In this document: positions 53,357 through 62,874 of the stretch, piece after piece
Position numbering within the stretch: position 1 is the stretch's first letter
Layout: every line of letters begins with the position of its first letter
Source: Parabacteroides massiliensis
Lineage (GTDB): Bacteria > Bacteroidota > Bacteroidia > Bacteroidales > Tannerellaceae
Direction: 5' to 3'
DNA length: 64,000 bases
Assembly (NCBI RefSeq): GCF_900155425.1
Contig: NZ_LT700191.1
Span: forward strand, 1 to 64,000
Position numbers and translations under genes: made by a program
The notes under the pieces: generated by a model
Databases searched by the model: none
What the model was told of the DNA's origin: nothing
The model's input: the letters and a program-made list of their open reading frames with translations, nothing else

Positions 53357-54412
53357 TTAATGTATCCTAATTAAAAACCGACTTAAAACTCCTTTGTGAT
53401 CGCTGGGCCATATTCCTGTTGGTTCTACAAACTGATCATTTGAATCGTTCTCGACAATTTTTCCTTCTAATATATTCAGAGATGGACCAACAATAATTGC
53501 TTTTTCCAAACACAATGATGAATCTGGATAATAATAAATAAAATCGATCCTGTCTCTTTCATCCCTATCTGGCAGCCAGACCAGTTTGTTTAATTCTACA
53601 TCTTTATTTCCTGCTGGAAATGTAAACCCTGGGTGTGTTACAGCATCAGGATACATTTCACGATAAACATCTTTAAAACCAGCCTCATAAAGTAGTACAG
53701 AACAGTCCCAGTTTACAACCAAACCATTATGATCCCTCATGTCTTTAGTGTTTTGTTGCCAATCCAAATGTGATGGTTCATTAAAATCCCCACCCAATAT
53801 AATCAAATTGCCCTTCTCTATTTCTTTTCTTGCGTCTTCCAATAAAGCTTTAACTCCTTCATCACGAAAAGAAATTCTATTGGCTCTCAACACAGAGTCG
53901 GCATCATTTATCCGTTCCGGCAACTTTTTCCATGTCGTACCACTATATCCTCGAGGAAGATAACACTCGTAATGTGTCCAATCCCAATGTACAGAATATG
54001 CAATCAGTTTTTGGGAACCAATACTTATTGTCGCCTTACAAACAGGATTGGGTCTTGACTTATCTGCAAGGGTAAAACATGAACTGACTTCATCCATTTT
54101 AAACTTTGACAAAATTCCCATTGTCTGCTTTAAATTTTCTCCATAATATAGTTTACCACTTTTTTTTAGTTCATTGGTCAGATAATCCATAAATTTTTCC
54201 CCATCAGATCCAGATATCTCACAAAGAAGAGCGATATCAGGATCTGTCTGGTTGAGAATATCAACTATTCCTTTAATTCCGCCAGAAACACATTTCCCTT
54301 GTCCCCACAAATTTAATTGCAGAACTTTCAATGTATCAATCCTATTCGCAGTACTGTAGGCAAGGACAGGAAATAAAGATATAAAAATTACAAAACCTAT
54401 CAATTTTTTCAT
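53357..54412 (-). CDS. Exported endonuclease/exonuclease/phosphatase-family protein
   Basis: A 351-residue phosphoesterase with signal peptide MKKLIGFVIFISLFPVLAYS. The metal-dependent EEP fold residues are complete: N34 (LQLNLWG), E65, H142 (VHWDW), D209 and N211 (GGDFNEP), D290 (RIDFIYY), D338 and H339 (WPSDHKG). The superfamily includes DNase I, sphingomyelinases and inositol phosphatases, and I cannot tell which substrate applies. Its ATG overlaps the susD stop by four bases (ATGA), so it is translationally coupled to the uptake genes and probably acts on their substrate. Confidence 0.88.
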   Translation of the reverse strand: MKKLIGFVIFISLFPVLAYSTANRIDTLKVLQLNLWGQGKCVSGGIKGIVDILNQTDPDIALLCEISGSDGEKFMDYLTNELKKSGKLYYGENLKQTMGILSKFKMDEVSSCFTLADKSRPNPVCKATISIGSQKLIAYSVHWDWTHYECYLPRGYSGTTWKKLPERINDADSVLRANRISFRDEGVKALLEDARKEIEKGNLIILGGDFNEPSHLDWQQNTKDMRDHNGLVVNWDCSVLLYEAGFKDVYREMYPDAVTHPGFTFPAGNKDVELNKLVWLPDRDERDRIDFIYYYPDSSLCLEKAIIVGPSLNILEGKIVENDSNDQFVEPTGIWPSDHKGVLSRFLIRIH

Positions 54413-55929
54413 TTTAATATCCACATTATTTTATTGTTATTATCGATTCCATCATATTGCGAAGCAACGGCTTTATCCACATTTTCCTTATTATAATCAA
54501 ATTCTTTTGTAGGATACATCCAACGAACCGGAATTTTGTCTTTTTCCACATTTCTATTAGTAAATGGATTTATCGGCAAAACAGGATAACCGGTTCTTCT
54601 ATATTCGTAGTATGCATCAAATGGATATTGCATATAATAAGTAAGATACTTTTGAATTATAATTTGCTTAATCTGATGTTCTATTCCACCTTTTAACATA
54701 ACGGATTCACTATTCAAATAAGTGTCAATATAGTCTTCCGTAATTTTTTTACCATGATGGTACAATTCGTCATCAGGAGTATTTTCTGCAATAAATCTCA
54801 TCGAGGCTTTGATTCCAGCATTGTAATACTCTATCGCATTTCCGTTAATCCAACCTCTTAGCATTGCTTCTGCCAAAATAAAACACTGTTCTGCATAACC
54901 CACACGAGTATAAGGTTCACCGGACGGTATTTCAATATACCTCAGATTAATTGCTGAATAAGCACCTTTTGCATACTCCGATTTTACATCTGAAAAATCG
55001 GCTACCGGATCAAGGCCAATATAAGCATCGGCATTATCAGGCTGTAGACCTTTTTCTATCATAGTAGCTGCAGGCTGTGCAAAATAAAAAAGGCGATAAT
55101 CATTATAAGCCTTTAATGTATCTATGACGACACTGGAAATCGTGGCATAAACATAATGCTTTGAGATTGCTTTATTATACGGATACAACTGCCCTGATTT
55201 ATCAGAAAACACCAACTGAAGATTATCTCTATTTGACTCCATTAACGGATCATTATTGAAAATCCGAGCAAATTGTTCTTTTATATTTAATTCAGGATCA
55301 TTTTCTTTCTTGGACAAATACATCAAGACCTTTAACCTGAAAGCATTGGTCACTTTTTCCCATTTAGAGACATCACCCTGAAATATCGGATCTCCCTCAA
55401 ATGAATGAGCAAGAGAAAACAGATGAGATGCCATTTCAAGATCTTCCAAAATCGCTTCCATTACCTCTTTTTGGGAATCATACTGTGGTTTTGTATTGTT
55501 TAACTCTCCCTGAAGAGCATTACTAAAAGGTATGTCACCGACTTGCATGGACAAATAAAACAATTTATACGCCTTAGCCAAAAGAGCCAATGCTTCATAA
55601 GCCTCTCTGTCTTGTTCCGCTGCAAGTTCTTTCATCTTATTCGCATTAATAAGCATTGTATATCCAGAAAAACTGGCTCGTCCTAATACATTATAATTAT
55701 AGTCATGTAAATACTCCATCCAAATCATTTGTTTAGCCAAACAGGCATCTTGGATAAAATTTGCAGCATAGCCATCTGGCTGAACCATATCCAGTATCAC
55801 TGATGTTGCTAATAAAGAAGATGTTGCATTCTCTACTGTATTCGGATTCGTATTCAAGTCATCGAAATTTGAACATCCAAACATTATCGCACAAAGGATG
55901 ACGTATAATATTGATCTTACTCTTTTCAT
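54409..55929 (-). CDS. SusD/RagB-family nutrient-binding lipoprotein
   Basis: A 506-residue surface lipoprotein that captures the ligand above its SusC channel. Lipobox IMFGC (Cys21) is followed by the SusD start FDDLNTNPNT. Tetratricopeptide-like helices and the C-terminal FPFDAYYEYRRTGYP-type motif mark the SusD-like_2/RagB group. It starts 12 bp after the susC stop. The ATG at 55929 is preferred to a TTG two codons upstream. Confidence 0.93.
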   Translation of the reverse strand: MKRVRSILYVILCAIMFGCSNFDDLNTNPNTVENATSSLLATSVILDMVQPDGYAANFIQDACLAKQMIWMEYLHDYNYNVLGRASFSGYTMLINANKMKELAAEQDREAYEALALLAKAYKLFYLSMQVGDIPFSNALQGELNNTKPQYDSQKEVMEAILEDLEMASHLFSLAHSFEGDPIFQGDVSKWEKVTNAFRLKVLMYLSKKENDPELNIKEQFARIFNNDPLMESNRDNLQLVFSDKSGQLYPYNKAISKHYVYATISSVVIDTLKAYNDYRLFYFAQPAATMIEKGLQPDNADAYIGLDPVADFSDVKSEYAKGAYSAINLRYIEIPSGEPYTRVGYAEQCFILAEAMLRGWINGNAIEYYNAGIKASMRFIAENTPDDELYHHGKKITEDYIDTYLNSESVMLKGGIEHQIKQIIIQKYLTYYMQYPFDAYYEYRRTGYPVLPINPFTNRNVEKDKIPVRWMYPTKEFDYNKENVDKAVASQYDGIDNNNKIMWILK

Positions 55930-55941
55930 ATTCAATATCCA

Positions 55942-58900
55942 TTAGAAATTAAACTTAAAATTACATCCGATCATTCGCAAAGATGGAGAATTCAAATTTT
56001 CTTTTGATTTATCCGGATCGGAATATTTGAAATCTTTTGTCCAAATAAACAGATTGTTTCCTATTAAAGATATAGAAGCTTGTTTCATTTTTAACTTACT
56101 ACACAAATCTGACGGAAGATTATAAGTAAGAGACAATTCTCTTAACTTAATAAATGTCTGGTCATAAAGATATTGTCTTCTCGCTTGCCAAACATTTCCT
56201 GTACCACTATAAAGATTCATATAACTTTCATATGAAACGACTTTATCATTGGGAGCAAACACACGATCATCCCTGATTATATTTCCATTTGAATCACGAT
56301 CTACACTACCAGAAACTATCTTTACGCCCTTGCCAACGAAAGTATAGTTTCCATTTACAACTTCTTCATATCTGTATTGATTATCTGTACCGACATGGGC
56401 TCCAGACATCCACAGGGCTTGATCAATCACAGAATGAGACATTCCTCCTATTCGTCCATCAATAGTAAAAGATAATGTTAGATTTTTATATTTCAATTGA
56501 TTATTCAATCCAAATATCCAATCGGGATTTGTATGTCCAACTTTGGTGGTATATTGACTAACGATAGGATAACCGTTTTCATGAATGATGTTTCCATCCG
56601 GATCGCGTTCCCAGTCATAACAATCGAGCCAGTCCCAACGTTTTCCTTTCTTTACCCAATCTTTCTGGGTTGAATACGTCGGATCAATTTTCGAATAATA
56701 ATACCTGTCTAACGCCCAATTGAATGTAGCATTCCAATCCCAATCCTTGTCTTTATAAATATTTGCATTGAGGGAAATTTCTACTCCTTTACGAGTATGC
56801 TCTTCATCAATATTAATTAATGTCGAATGAAATCCACAGGCATCACTTATTTGTGCATCTGTTGTCAAATTGTAGAAGAGTTTCTGATAATAAGCGATAT
56901 CCATACTCAACTTATTTTTTAAGAGATGTAGAGCCGTACCTATTTCAAATGAGCGCGTACTGCTTGGATTAATCAAAGTACCTCTGATCTTTGTAGGGAA
57001 TGTAGCACCGTTCAAACCGTTCCAACGATTGTTTTCTATAGTATATGCTTTATTGGTATCATATATTGACAAATCACTCTTAGTCTGAGTCCATGACCCT
57101 CTCAACTTCCAAAAATCAATCCACGATGGCATTGATATAAATTCGGACAAAACAACACTTCCTGACACCGAAGGATAAAAATAGGAACGCGTCTCAGAAG
57201 GTAAGGTAGAAGACCAATCATTTCGACCTGTCACATCCAAAAATAATGTACTTTTCCAAGATGCGGAAATTTTACCATACAAACTGTTTACTTGCTTCTT
57301 TCCTAAAGAACTTTCCATTTTAATCGGATCTACAGATCCATATAACGAATAATAACCCGGAACAGTCAATCCGTTTTGTGTTTCATTCTGTAAATAGTCA
57401 TCTTGATAGAAGTAGATTGTACCTCCGATAAAGCCGTCTAACGAAATATCCCCAAATTTATGGTCGGCAGTGAGTAAGAAATCATTATTGATACTATATC
57501 CACCTGAACGTTTTTCCGCATAATATCCATTTCTGTCCCAGCCACCTGCTGCACCGATAGAATTTCGCCATTTTTCTCGATTACTATACATATCCAACCC
57601 TGAACGAAGAGAAAGTTTTAGCCATGGTTTAATTGAATAATTAGCAGATAAATAACCGTTCACTATATCATAATCACTTGAATGTATTATTTCATTTGCG
57701 ATAAAATAAGGATTGTCATACCAAAGCGTATTAGGCCAGTTTTGTCGCTCGTTTTCCTTACCTTTTACCCAATAGTTTCTATAATCTCTTATATCCAGAT
57801 CACTTCCATTCCAAACTAACAAATTGTAGATATAACCACCAGCTCCATATCCGGTTCCGAAATCATTAGGATAAAACCTCTTGTTATATGTTAATCCTCC
57901 ATCTACGGATAGGTTTTTTAATTTCATATTTCCACCAACAGTATAGGTCATTTTGTTCAGTTTGGTATTCGGATATTGCCCCTTATTATAAACATGGGTT
58001 AATGAAGTACGAAAACTTCCATACTTACCTTTTTGAGTAACACTCACATTATTATTTGTTACAAAACTGAATTCAAGAAAGTTTTTAAAGTTATTCTTTC
58101 CTTTTGACACCAAAGGCATTTCTCTCCACTCATAAGTATTAGGATCATATTGTACTGCCATTCTGCCAATATCCAATTTATCACCCCAAAGTAACTCGTT
58201 TGCATTATATTTACCATAAGCACCCGCACTATATGAAGTTTGAACTTCTGGCAATTTCAAAAAGCCGGATTCAAACATAGTACTACTATTAATATCAATA
58301 TTCAGCCCCTCTTCTTTTCCTTTCTTTGTTGTCACCATAATAGCACCAGCACCACCTCGTGATCCATAAAGAGCAGACGCTGTCGCTCCTTTCAAAACAT
58401 CGACTGATTCGATGTCGTCGGATGCAATATCTCTCAACGAGAGATTATTATAAGGGACACCGTCAACAACCAACAACGGCGATTCTCCTCGTAAAAGGAT
58501 AGAAGGAGCTTCATTGAACTCTGTACTATTCTGAACATTCAAACCCGCTATTTTTCCTGTAAGCGCAGTCCCGACATCAACGGATTTTACAGTATTCATT
58601 TTGTCTCCTCCAACTTTCTGTACTGCATATCCTAATGCCTTTTCTTCCCTTTTAATTCCTAAAGCAGTAACAACCACTTCGTTCAAAGTTTCTGAATCTT
58701 CACGAAGAATGATATGAAAGGATGTTTTATTTTGGGTCTTCAATTCTTGAGAGGCATAGCCAATGTAAGAAATAACCAATGTCGCATCAGGTGCTACATT
58801 AAGATAAAAATTCCCATCAAGATCAGATATAACGCCATTCGTTGTGCCTTTTTCTATGATATTGGCACCTATAATCGGTTCACCTTTTGCATCTACGATT

Positions 58901-59319
58901 TTTCCCTCTATTTTTCGTTCCTGTTGTGGAGCAACAATCGTTGAAATAGGATTCACCACTGACAAAACAATATTCACGCCTTCTACAGTAAACGTCAGTC
59001 CCGTATTCTTCAATACTTCGGAAAGAATATCTCGAACTGAACGTTTGTTGGCATGTATAGAAACGTGCTGTTTCAAGTTGACATCGCGGTTTGAGATAAA
59101 CAGATAATCTGTTTGTTTCTCAATTTCATTCAATACCTCCTCTAATTGTACTTGATTTTTATTCAAACTGACTTTCGCATTTTGAGAATTTGCCTGACCT
59201 GCAAAAGCGAAACATGAACATAATAGTAAAGAGCAAGTAGTCAATTTCATAACTCTGCAAATTTGAATCCTCCCTGAATCTTTTTTAGGAAAAGACCCAG
59301 GTAAAAAATAATTTTTCAT
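55942..59319 (-). CDS. SusC/RagA-family TonB-dependent transporter with STN signalling domain
   Basis: A 1125-residue outer-membrane importer. Signal region (about 1-45); STN domain (about 50-118; EVLNEIEKQTDYLFISNRDV); CarboxypepD_reg-like domain (about 137-215; IEGKIVDAKGEPIIGANII); plug with ESVDVLKGATASALYGSRGGAGAIMVTTKKG; 22-strand barrel ending in NFKFNF. The STN domain is what contacts FecR-type anti-sigma factors, which fits the fecR and sigma genes just upstream. Codon use is more A/T rich than the core genes. Confidence 0.95.
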   Translation of the reverse strand: MKNYFLPGSFPKKDSGRIQICRVMKLTTCSLLLCSCFAFAGQANSQNAKVSLNKNQVQLEEVLNEIEKQTDYLFISNRDVNLKQHVSIHANKRSVRDILSEVLKNTGLTFTVEGVNIVLSVVNPISTIVAPQQERKIEGKIVDAKGEPIIGANIIEKGTTNGVISDLDGNFYLNVAPDATLVISYIGYASQELKTQNKTSFHIILREDSETLNEVVVTALGIKREEKALGYAVQKVGGDKMNTVKSVDVGTALTGKIAGLNVQNSTEFNEAPSILLRGESPLLVVDGVPYNNLSLRDIASDDIESVDVLKGATASALYGSRGGAGAIMVTTKKGKEEGLNIDINSSTMFESGFLKLPEVQTSYSAGAYGKYNANELLWGDKLDIGRMAVQYDPNTYEWREMPLVSKGKNNFKNFLEFSFVTNNNVSVTQKGKYGSFRTSLTHVYNKGQYPNTKLNKMTYTVGGNMKLKNLSVDGGLTYNKRFYPNDFGTGYGAGGYIYNLLVWNGSDLDIRDYRNYWVKGKENERQNWPNTLWYDNPYFIANEIIHSSDYDIVNGYLSANYSIKPWLKLSLRSGLDMYSNREKWRNSIGAAGGWDRNGYYAEKRSGGYSINNDFLLTADHKFGDISLDGFIGGTIYFYQDDYLQNETQNGLTVPGYYSLYGSVDPIKMESSLGKKQVNSLYGKISASWKSTLFLDVTGRNDWSSTLPSETRSYFYPSVSGSVVLSEFISMPSWIDFWKLRGSWTQTKSDLSIYDTNKAYTIENNRWNGLNGATFPTKIRGTLINPSSTRSFEIGTALHLLKNKLSMDIAYYQKLFYNLTTDAQISDACGFHSTLINIDEEHTRKGVEISLNANIYKDKDWDWNATFNWALDRYYYSKIDPTYSTQKDWVKKGKRWDWLDCYDWERDPDGNIIHENGYPIVSQYTTKVGHTNPDWIFGLNNQLKYKNLTLSFTIDGRIGGMSHSVIDQALWMSGAHVGTDNQYRYEEVVNGNYTFVGKGVKIVSGSVDRDSNGNIIRDDRVFAPNDKVVSYESYMNLYSGTGNVWQARRQYLYDQTFIKLRELSLTYNLPSDLCSKLKMKQASISLIGNNLFIWTKDFKYSDPDKSKENLNSPSLRMIGCNFKFNF

Positions 59320-59406
59320 ACCTTTGTAATTGATTTTAAATTAATAAGTATATTAAAAAATGTACTGCTGAGCCGGGGGTTGTTGGCGCAACTGCCGGCT
59401 CTTTTT
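59319..59406 (+). ncRNA. Candidate small RNA unit divergent from susC
   Basis: On the plus strand a consensus -7 box TACCTTTG (59319-59326) is followed by a hairpin with arms GAGCCGG (59370-59376) and CCGGCTC (59395-59401), an inner GTTG/CAAC stem and a TTTTT run. Together they would give an RNA of about 70-75 nt antisense to the susC leader. I see no -33 element. The hairpin could instead end fecR or be a susC leader structure. Confidence 0.35.
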
Positions 59407-59449
59407 ATGTGTTTCTCATGTGTCCTTCCTCATAGGCAAATCGATTTTA

Positions 59450-60400
59450 TCAGTTAATGTATATGATGTTTTTCTCTTCATCGCGTTTGTACTTGAATGG
59501 GAAATCGTTTTGCAAAACACGCAAGGCATGATCCACGCCATCGGAAACCCGCAGTTTCCCACGATAGCCCAAATCTTCCACGGCTTTGTTGTTGACTACG
59601 ATCTGCACGTCATAGAACTTTTCAAACAGTTCCATGATCGCATGAAATGATTTGTCTTCGATATAGATCAGGCCGTCTTTCCAACGATAGCTGTTAGGAT
59701 CCGTTGTCGGCACGACTCGCAACGATTCTCCCTGCAACTCCGCTGTCTGTCCCGGAGAGAGGTAGACGGCTTTCGGTGTCTTCGTATTGTAGAGTTTGAC
59801 CTTACCGGCATAGAGCATTGTCCGGAAATTCGGTTTGTCCTTGTAAGCCTCTACGCTGAAAGTCGTCCCCAATACTTCTACATCATACCGGCTCGTTTTG
59901 ACGATAAAAGGCTTTTTATCTTTCGCCACTTCAAAATAGGCTTCGCCGTCCAGTATTATCTCCCGGCTGTTTTCGGCAAAAGCCATCGGGTAGCGGAGAG
60001 ATGTATTGGCATTCAACCAGACACTCGTGCCGTCCGGAAGCTGGATGTTCGTACGGTTGCCGGCCGGGACATACACACACTGCAGAGTCTGTGACAATCG
60101 ATCGATCCGGTAACTATCATACATATAAAAACTCCCCAACAAAATCACAATCGAAGCAGCCACTTTCAAGGACCAACTCAATGCGGGATGCAGCCGGAAA
60201 CGTTTACCTGAAGCAATTTTTGCGGAAGGCTCGATCGCTGTTTCGTCCGCCAAAATGGAAGCATCGAAGCGAATCCGCTCCCGGATAAAGCGCCGGCGGT
60301 TGTCTTCGCTGCCCTCAATCCACTGCCGTATCGCCTCCTTTTCTTCTTCCGAAGCCTGTTTCAGAAAGTAACGGATAAGTATATGTTGGTCTATTTGCAT
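59450..60400 (-). CDS. FecR-family anti-sigma factor
   Basis: A 316-residue inner-membrane regulator. The N-terminal cytosolic anti-sigma segment (about 1-70; ILIRYFLKQASEEEKEAIRQWI) is followed by one membrane helix (about 77-95) and a periplasmic FecR domain (NIQLPDGTSVWLNANTSLRYP) plus a DUF4974 C-terminal part. It should hold the ECF sigma at 60730-61269 inactive until the STN domain of SusC signals import. Confidence 0.93.
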   Translation of the reverse strand: MQIDQHILIRYFLKQASEEEKEAIRQWIEGSEDNRRRFIRERIRFDASILADETAIEPSAKIASGKRFRLHPALSWSLKVAASIVILLGSFYMYDSYRIDRLSQTLQCVYVPAGNRTNIQLPDGTSVWLNANTSLRYPMAFAENSREIILDGEAYFEVAKDKKPFIVKTSRYDVEVLGTTFSVEAYKDKPNFRTMLYAGKVKLYNTKTPKAVYLSPGQTAELQGESLRVVPTTDPNSYRWKDGLIYIEDKSFHAIMELFEKFYDVQIVVNNKAVEDLGYRGKLRVSDGVDHALRVLQNDFPFKYKRDEEKNIIYIN

Positions 60401-60612
60401 CGTTTCTCTTTTTTTCTGTTTCTATAAGTAGAGCAACTCATCAAAGAAAAATCCCAACCGTAACAGGACTTTTTTTTACTTACCGGCAAATATTTTTCAA
60501 CCGCGCCCCACGTTTTTGTGATCCGTACCGTCATGAGCGTCTCAATTCAGTTAAACAAATCCGATAGAACGATACGGTGTATTTGCTATTAGATGCAAGT
60601 CTATTTTGTTTT

Positions 60613-60696
60613 CGACATTGTCGTGTATATATATGACAATGTCGAATATATTCTTGACAACGCCGAATATATTCCCGACAACATCGAATACCGATT
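60613..60696. repeat. Four tandem 21-bp repeats between sigma and anti-sigma genes
   Basis: Units at 60613, 60634, 60655 and 60676 share the pattern yGACAAyryCGAATATATTC. Units 2 and 3 are the closest and units 1 and 4 are degenerate. The period equals two helical turns and seven codons. The 60401-60729 interval holds no gene I trust. A 63-codon minus-strand frame through the repeat would read a Cys-spaced heptad (CREYIRR-like), but I think it is incidental. Confidence 0.75.
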
Positions 60697-60729
60697 ACAC
60701 TTGCATTAAGTAAACGAAACACAAAAGGA

Positions 60730-61269
60730 CTAATTCAAGAATAACAGTATCAAAGGAATATAGTCTTTCAATTTCAAGCGGAGATGGTCATTGGCTTTAT
60801 TAATGTGATAGTCTACTTTTTGTTGGGAAACGCCTAAGATCGACGCTATTTCTTTCCTTGATTTATAATCCAGACGGTTTAACACAAATATATGGCGAGT
60901 CTGCTCCGGCAATTCAGAGAGAGACTCCATGACGATTTTCATTATATCTTTGGAAAAGATCGCGCTGTAGCTTTCGTCTTCCAACGTCTGGATACGGGTC
61001 GTGATTTCCCAGTCATGCAACTCCGTATGTTTCTTGCTGTATTCGGCTTCCACCTGGATATGCTTCAGGTAATTCAGGCATTTGTTCTTGACGGACTGCA
61101 ATATATATCCCAAAACGTCCGTATCGGCAGGTAGTGCCTGCTTGTTTTCCCAATAGTACAACAAAGCATCATGCGTCAGATCCTCGGCCGCCTGCAAATC
61201 ATTTACGTAATAGAAAGCATATCTTACAAAACGCTGATAGTACGTATTGTAAAAGATGCCAAAATTCAT
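60730..61269 (-). CDS. ECF RNA polymerase sigma factor (FecI-like)
   Basis: A 179-residue sigma factor. Region 2 (about 8-75; YYQRFVRYAFYYVNDLQAAEDLTHDALLYYWENK) and region 4 (about 115-170; LPEQTRHIFVLNRLDYKSRKEIASILGVSQQKVDYHI) are complete. The ATG at 61269 is chosen because a consensus promoter at 61346-61378 places the transcript start below the longer frame. With fecR and STN-SusC it forms a trans-envelope switch that turns on the susCD operon when substrate is imported. Confidence 0.93.
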   Translation of the reverse strand: MNFGIFYNTYYQRFVRYAFYYVNDLQAAEDLTHDALLYYWENKQALPADTDVLGYILQSVKNKCLNYLKHIQVEAEYSKKHTELHDWEITTRIQTLEDESYSAIFSKDIMKIVMESLSELPEQTRHIFVLNRLDYKSRKEIASILGVSQQKVDYHINKANDHLRLKLKDYIPLILLFLN

Positions 61270-61345
61270 CTCCGAATTAATTTCAAATGGATTTATTATG
61301 TCTTTCCGATTCTCCAAGAGCAAGTTGCATATGTTGTTGACATTG

Positions 61346-61378
61346 CAAATATAACTTCTACAAATGGAATCACCCAAA
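61346..61378 (-). promoter_or_regulatory. ECF sigma gene promoter
   Basis: TTTG (61375-61378), 21 bp, TATATTTG (61346-61353) on the minus strand: a housekeeping-type promoter, so the sigma factor is likely made constitutively. Confidence 0.65.
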
Positions 61379-61459
61379 TTCCACCGGATTAATTTTTCCT
61401 GTTAACAACAGATGCACTTACTCCGGGACAGGCCGGAAACCGAACACGCCTTTATTATA

Positions 61460-62680
61460 CTATCGTTTCAACCAACGATTCAAATGGTTATTGGGTGTGA
61501 CCAATACGAATTTATAAAAATTCGATTGGGGAAGGGATGTCAAATCAACCTGATATTTCCGGGTAGCGGCAGGCACGACAGCCACCTTTATCCACTCGTC
61601 GGGCTGACCGGTCTTGAACTTGTTGTCGCAGGCGGCATAAACAGCCACCTCGGCCTTTTCTGAAATGCAGTCCCAGGATAGCTCAACCGATTGATCATAT
61701 GGGGAAGTCCGTAATCCGCAAATATCGACATCCCCGATAAAAGGCATTCCATCCTGTTCCCATAAAACGTCACGAGGAACCTCGAATCCCATAAAGCGAC
61801 AAATGGAAGGAGCGATATCCGTAATGGCAAGCCGATCGCTCTTAAAATAATCGTTCACGGGAAGATTCGTTGAAATCCAAGTGGTTCGCTCACGTAACGA
61901 TTGTCCGCCGTGGCTGTGGCCGTTTTCCGTACGGCCGTGATCTGTAGTTACCACTATCATCCATTCTTCGTCGAAATTGGCTTCCCGGTATTTCACGGCT
62001 TCCCATATACGAGCAACCTGCTCGTCTGCTTTTCTAACATATTCGTCAAAGAAAGCGCCATTTCCGGCTATGTGTCCAGCGTCATCCGTGTACCACAGAT
62101 ACACCCAGCTCAAATCGGGAGCATCTTCGCGGATGCTCTTGGATGCTTCAAGCGATACTTTCTCGTCATAATCAAAGACATGCAAATCTTTCTCCTTATG
62201 AGGGTAACGGATGGTATCCAGGTCATAGCCGTCTTTTACGATGTCTATCTTCAGATGGTTCGTTTCCTCTTTTCCCTCTCCCAGCAACACCGTACGGTTG
62301 TCTGTCCAACTTGAATAGATCGCTGTTTTGCAGGGTTGTGGCTGTTCTTTGGCTATACGGAACAGCGTCCAATAATTGTAGTTCGGCTTCAGATTCGAAT
62401 TGCCTCCCACATTATGCTTGTTAAACCAAGTCGAAGTCAACAGATTGGTATATCCGATAGCGGAAATGGTCGGAGTCTGGGAATAACCGCCTATCTCACC
62501 TCCCGTATATGCCCGGCCATAAGCCCCTTTCGAAGCGATTCCGAAGATTGCCGGAGTATGCAAACGCTCAATCTGGTCTGCCGGCACTCCGTCAACTATG
62601 ACAAATACAGCTTTCCGGCTTTTTGCCGCCAAATGGGAGCAGCAAAAACAGAATAAAAAAAAGTAACACAATGTTTTCAT
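61460..62680 (-). CDS. Exported alkaline-phosphatase-superfamily phosphodiesterase (NPP type)
   Basis: A 406-residue secreted protein of the nucleotide pyrophosphatase/phosphodiesterase type. Signal peptide about 1-19. Metal and active-site residues: D30 (IVDGVPADQ), nucleophile T78 (IGYTNLLT), D199 with H203 (YTDDAGH), D247-H248 (TTDHGR) and H257 (GHSHGG). A C-terminal beta domain (about 310-406) resembles a fibronectin-like module. It lies directly upstream of the sigma/FecR/SusCD locus on the same strand and could supply it with a cleaved phosphoester; the link is inferred. Confidence 0.87.
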   Translation of the reverse strand: MKTLCYFFLFCFCCSHLAAKSRKAVFVIVDGVPADQIERLHTPAIFGIASKGAYGRAYTGGEIGGYSQTPTISAIGYTNLLTSTWFNKHNVGGNSNLKPNYNYWTLFRIAKEQPQPCKTAIYSSWTDNRTVLLGEGKEETNHLKIDIVKDGYDLDTIRYPHKEKDLHVFDYDEKVSLEASKSIREDAPDLSWVYLWYTDDAGHIAGNGAFFDEYVRKADEQVARIWEAVKYREANFDEEWMIVVTTDHGRTENGHSHGGQSLRERTTWISTNLPVNDYFKSDRLAITDIAPSICRFMGFEVPRDVLWEQDGMPFIGDVDICGLRTSPYDQSVELSWDCISEKAEVAVYAACDNKFKTGQPDEWIKVAVVPAATRKYQVDLTSLPQSNFYKFVLVTPNNHLNRWLKR

Positions 62681-62749
62681 GATGATTATATATTATAATG
62701 TATAGATATCTTTCCTTCTCAACCTATTCAAATCCGGTAAGTTTGTTTG

Positions 62750-62757
62750 CAAATTTA
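62750..62757 (-). promoter_or_regulatory. Phosphodiesterase gene promoter (-7 element)
   Basis: TAAATTTG on the minus strand, 70 bp before the ATG; no -33. Confidence 0.4.
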
Positions 62758-62874
62758 GAAAAAAGATTGATCCGGTCCAGATCCCATCCGAATATAAAAA
62801 TCAATATCTTTACAATCGTTTATCTACAACAAATATCAAGAAAAACACGTTATAGTAAAAAATAAAAAACGGAT

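Noticed and set aside
60531-60722. 63-codon minus-strand frame with cysteine-spaced heptad repeats
   Set aside because: The heptads are just the 21-bp DNA repeat read in frame. It has no promoter, and both ends fall in non-repeat sequence of random character.
61929-61940. Third copy of the ACGGCCGT palindrome core
   Set aside because: It encodes the conserved HGRT part of the phosphodiesterase active site and lacks the GAGACG/CGTCTC arms, so it is a chance match.
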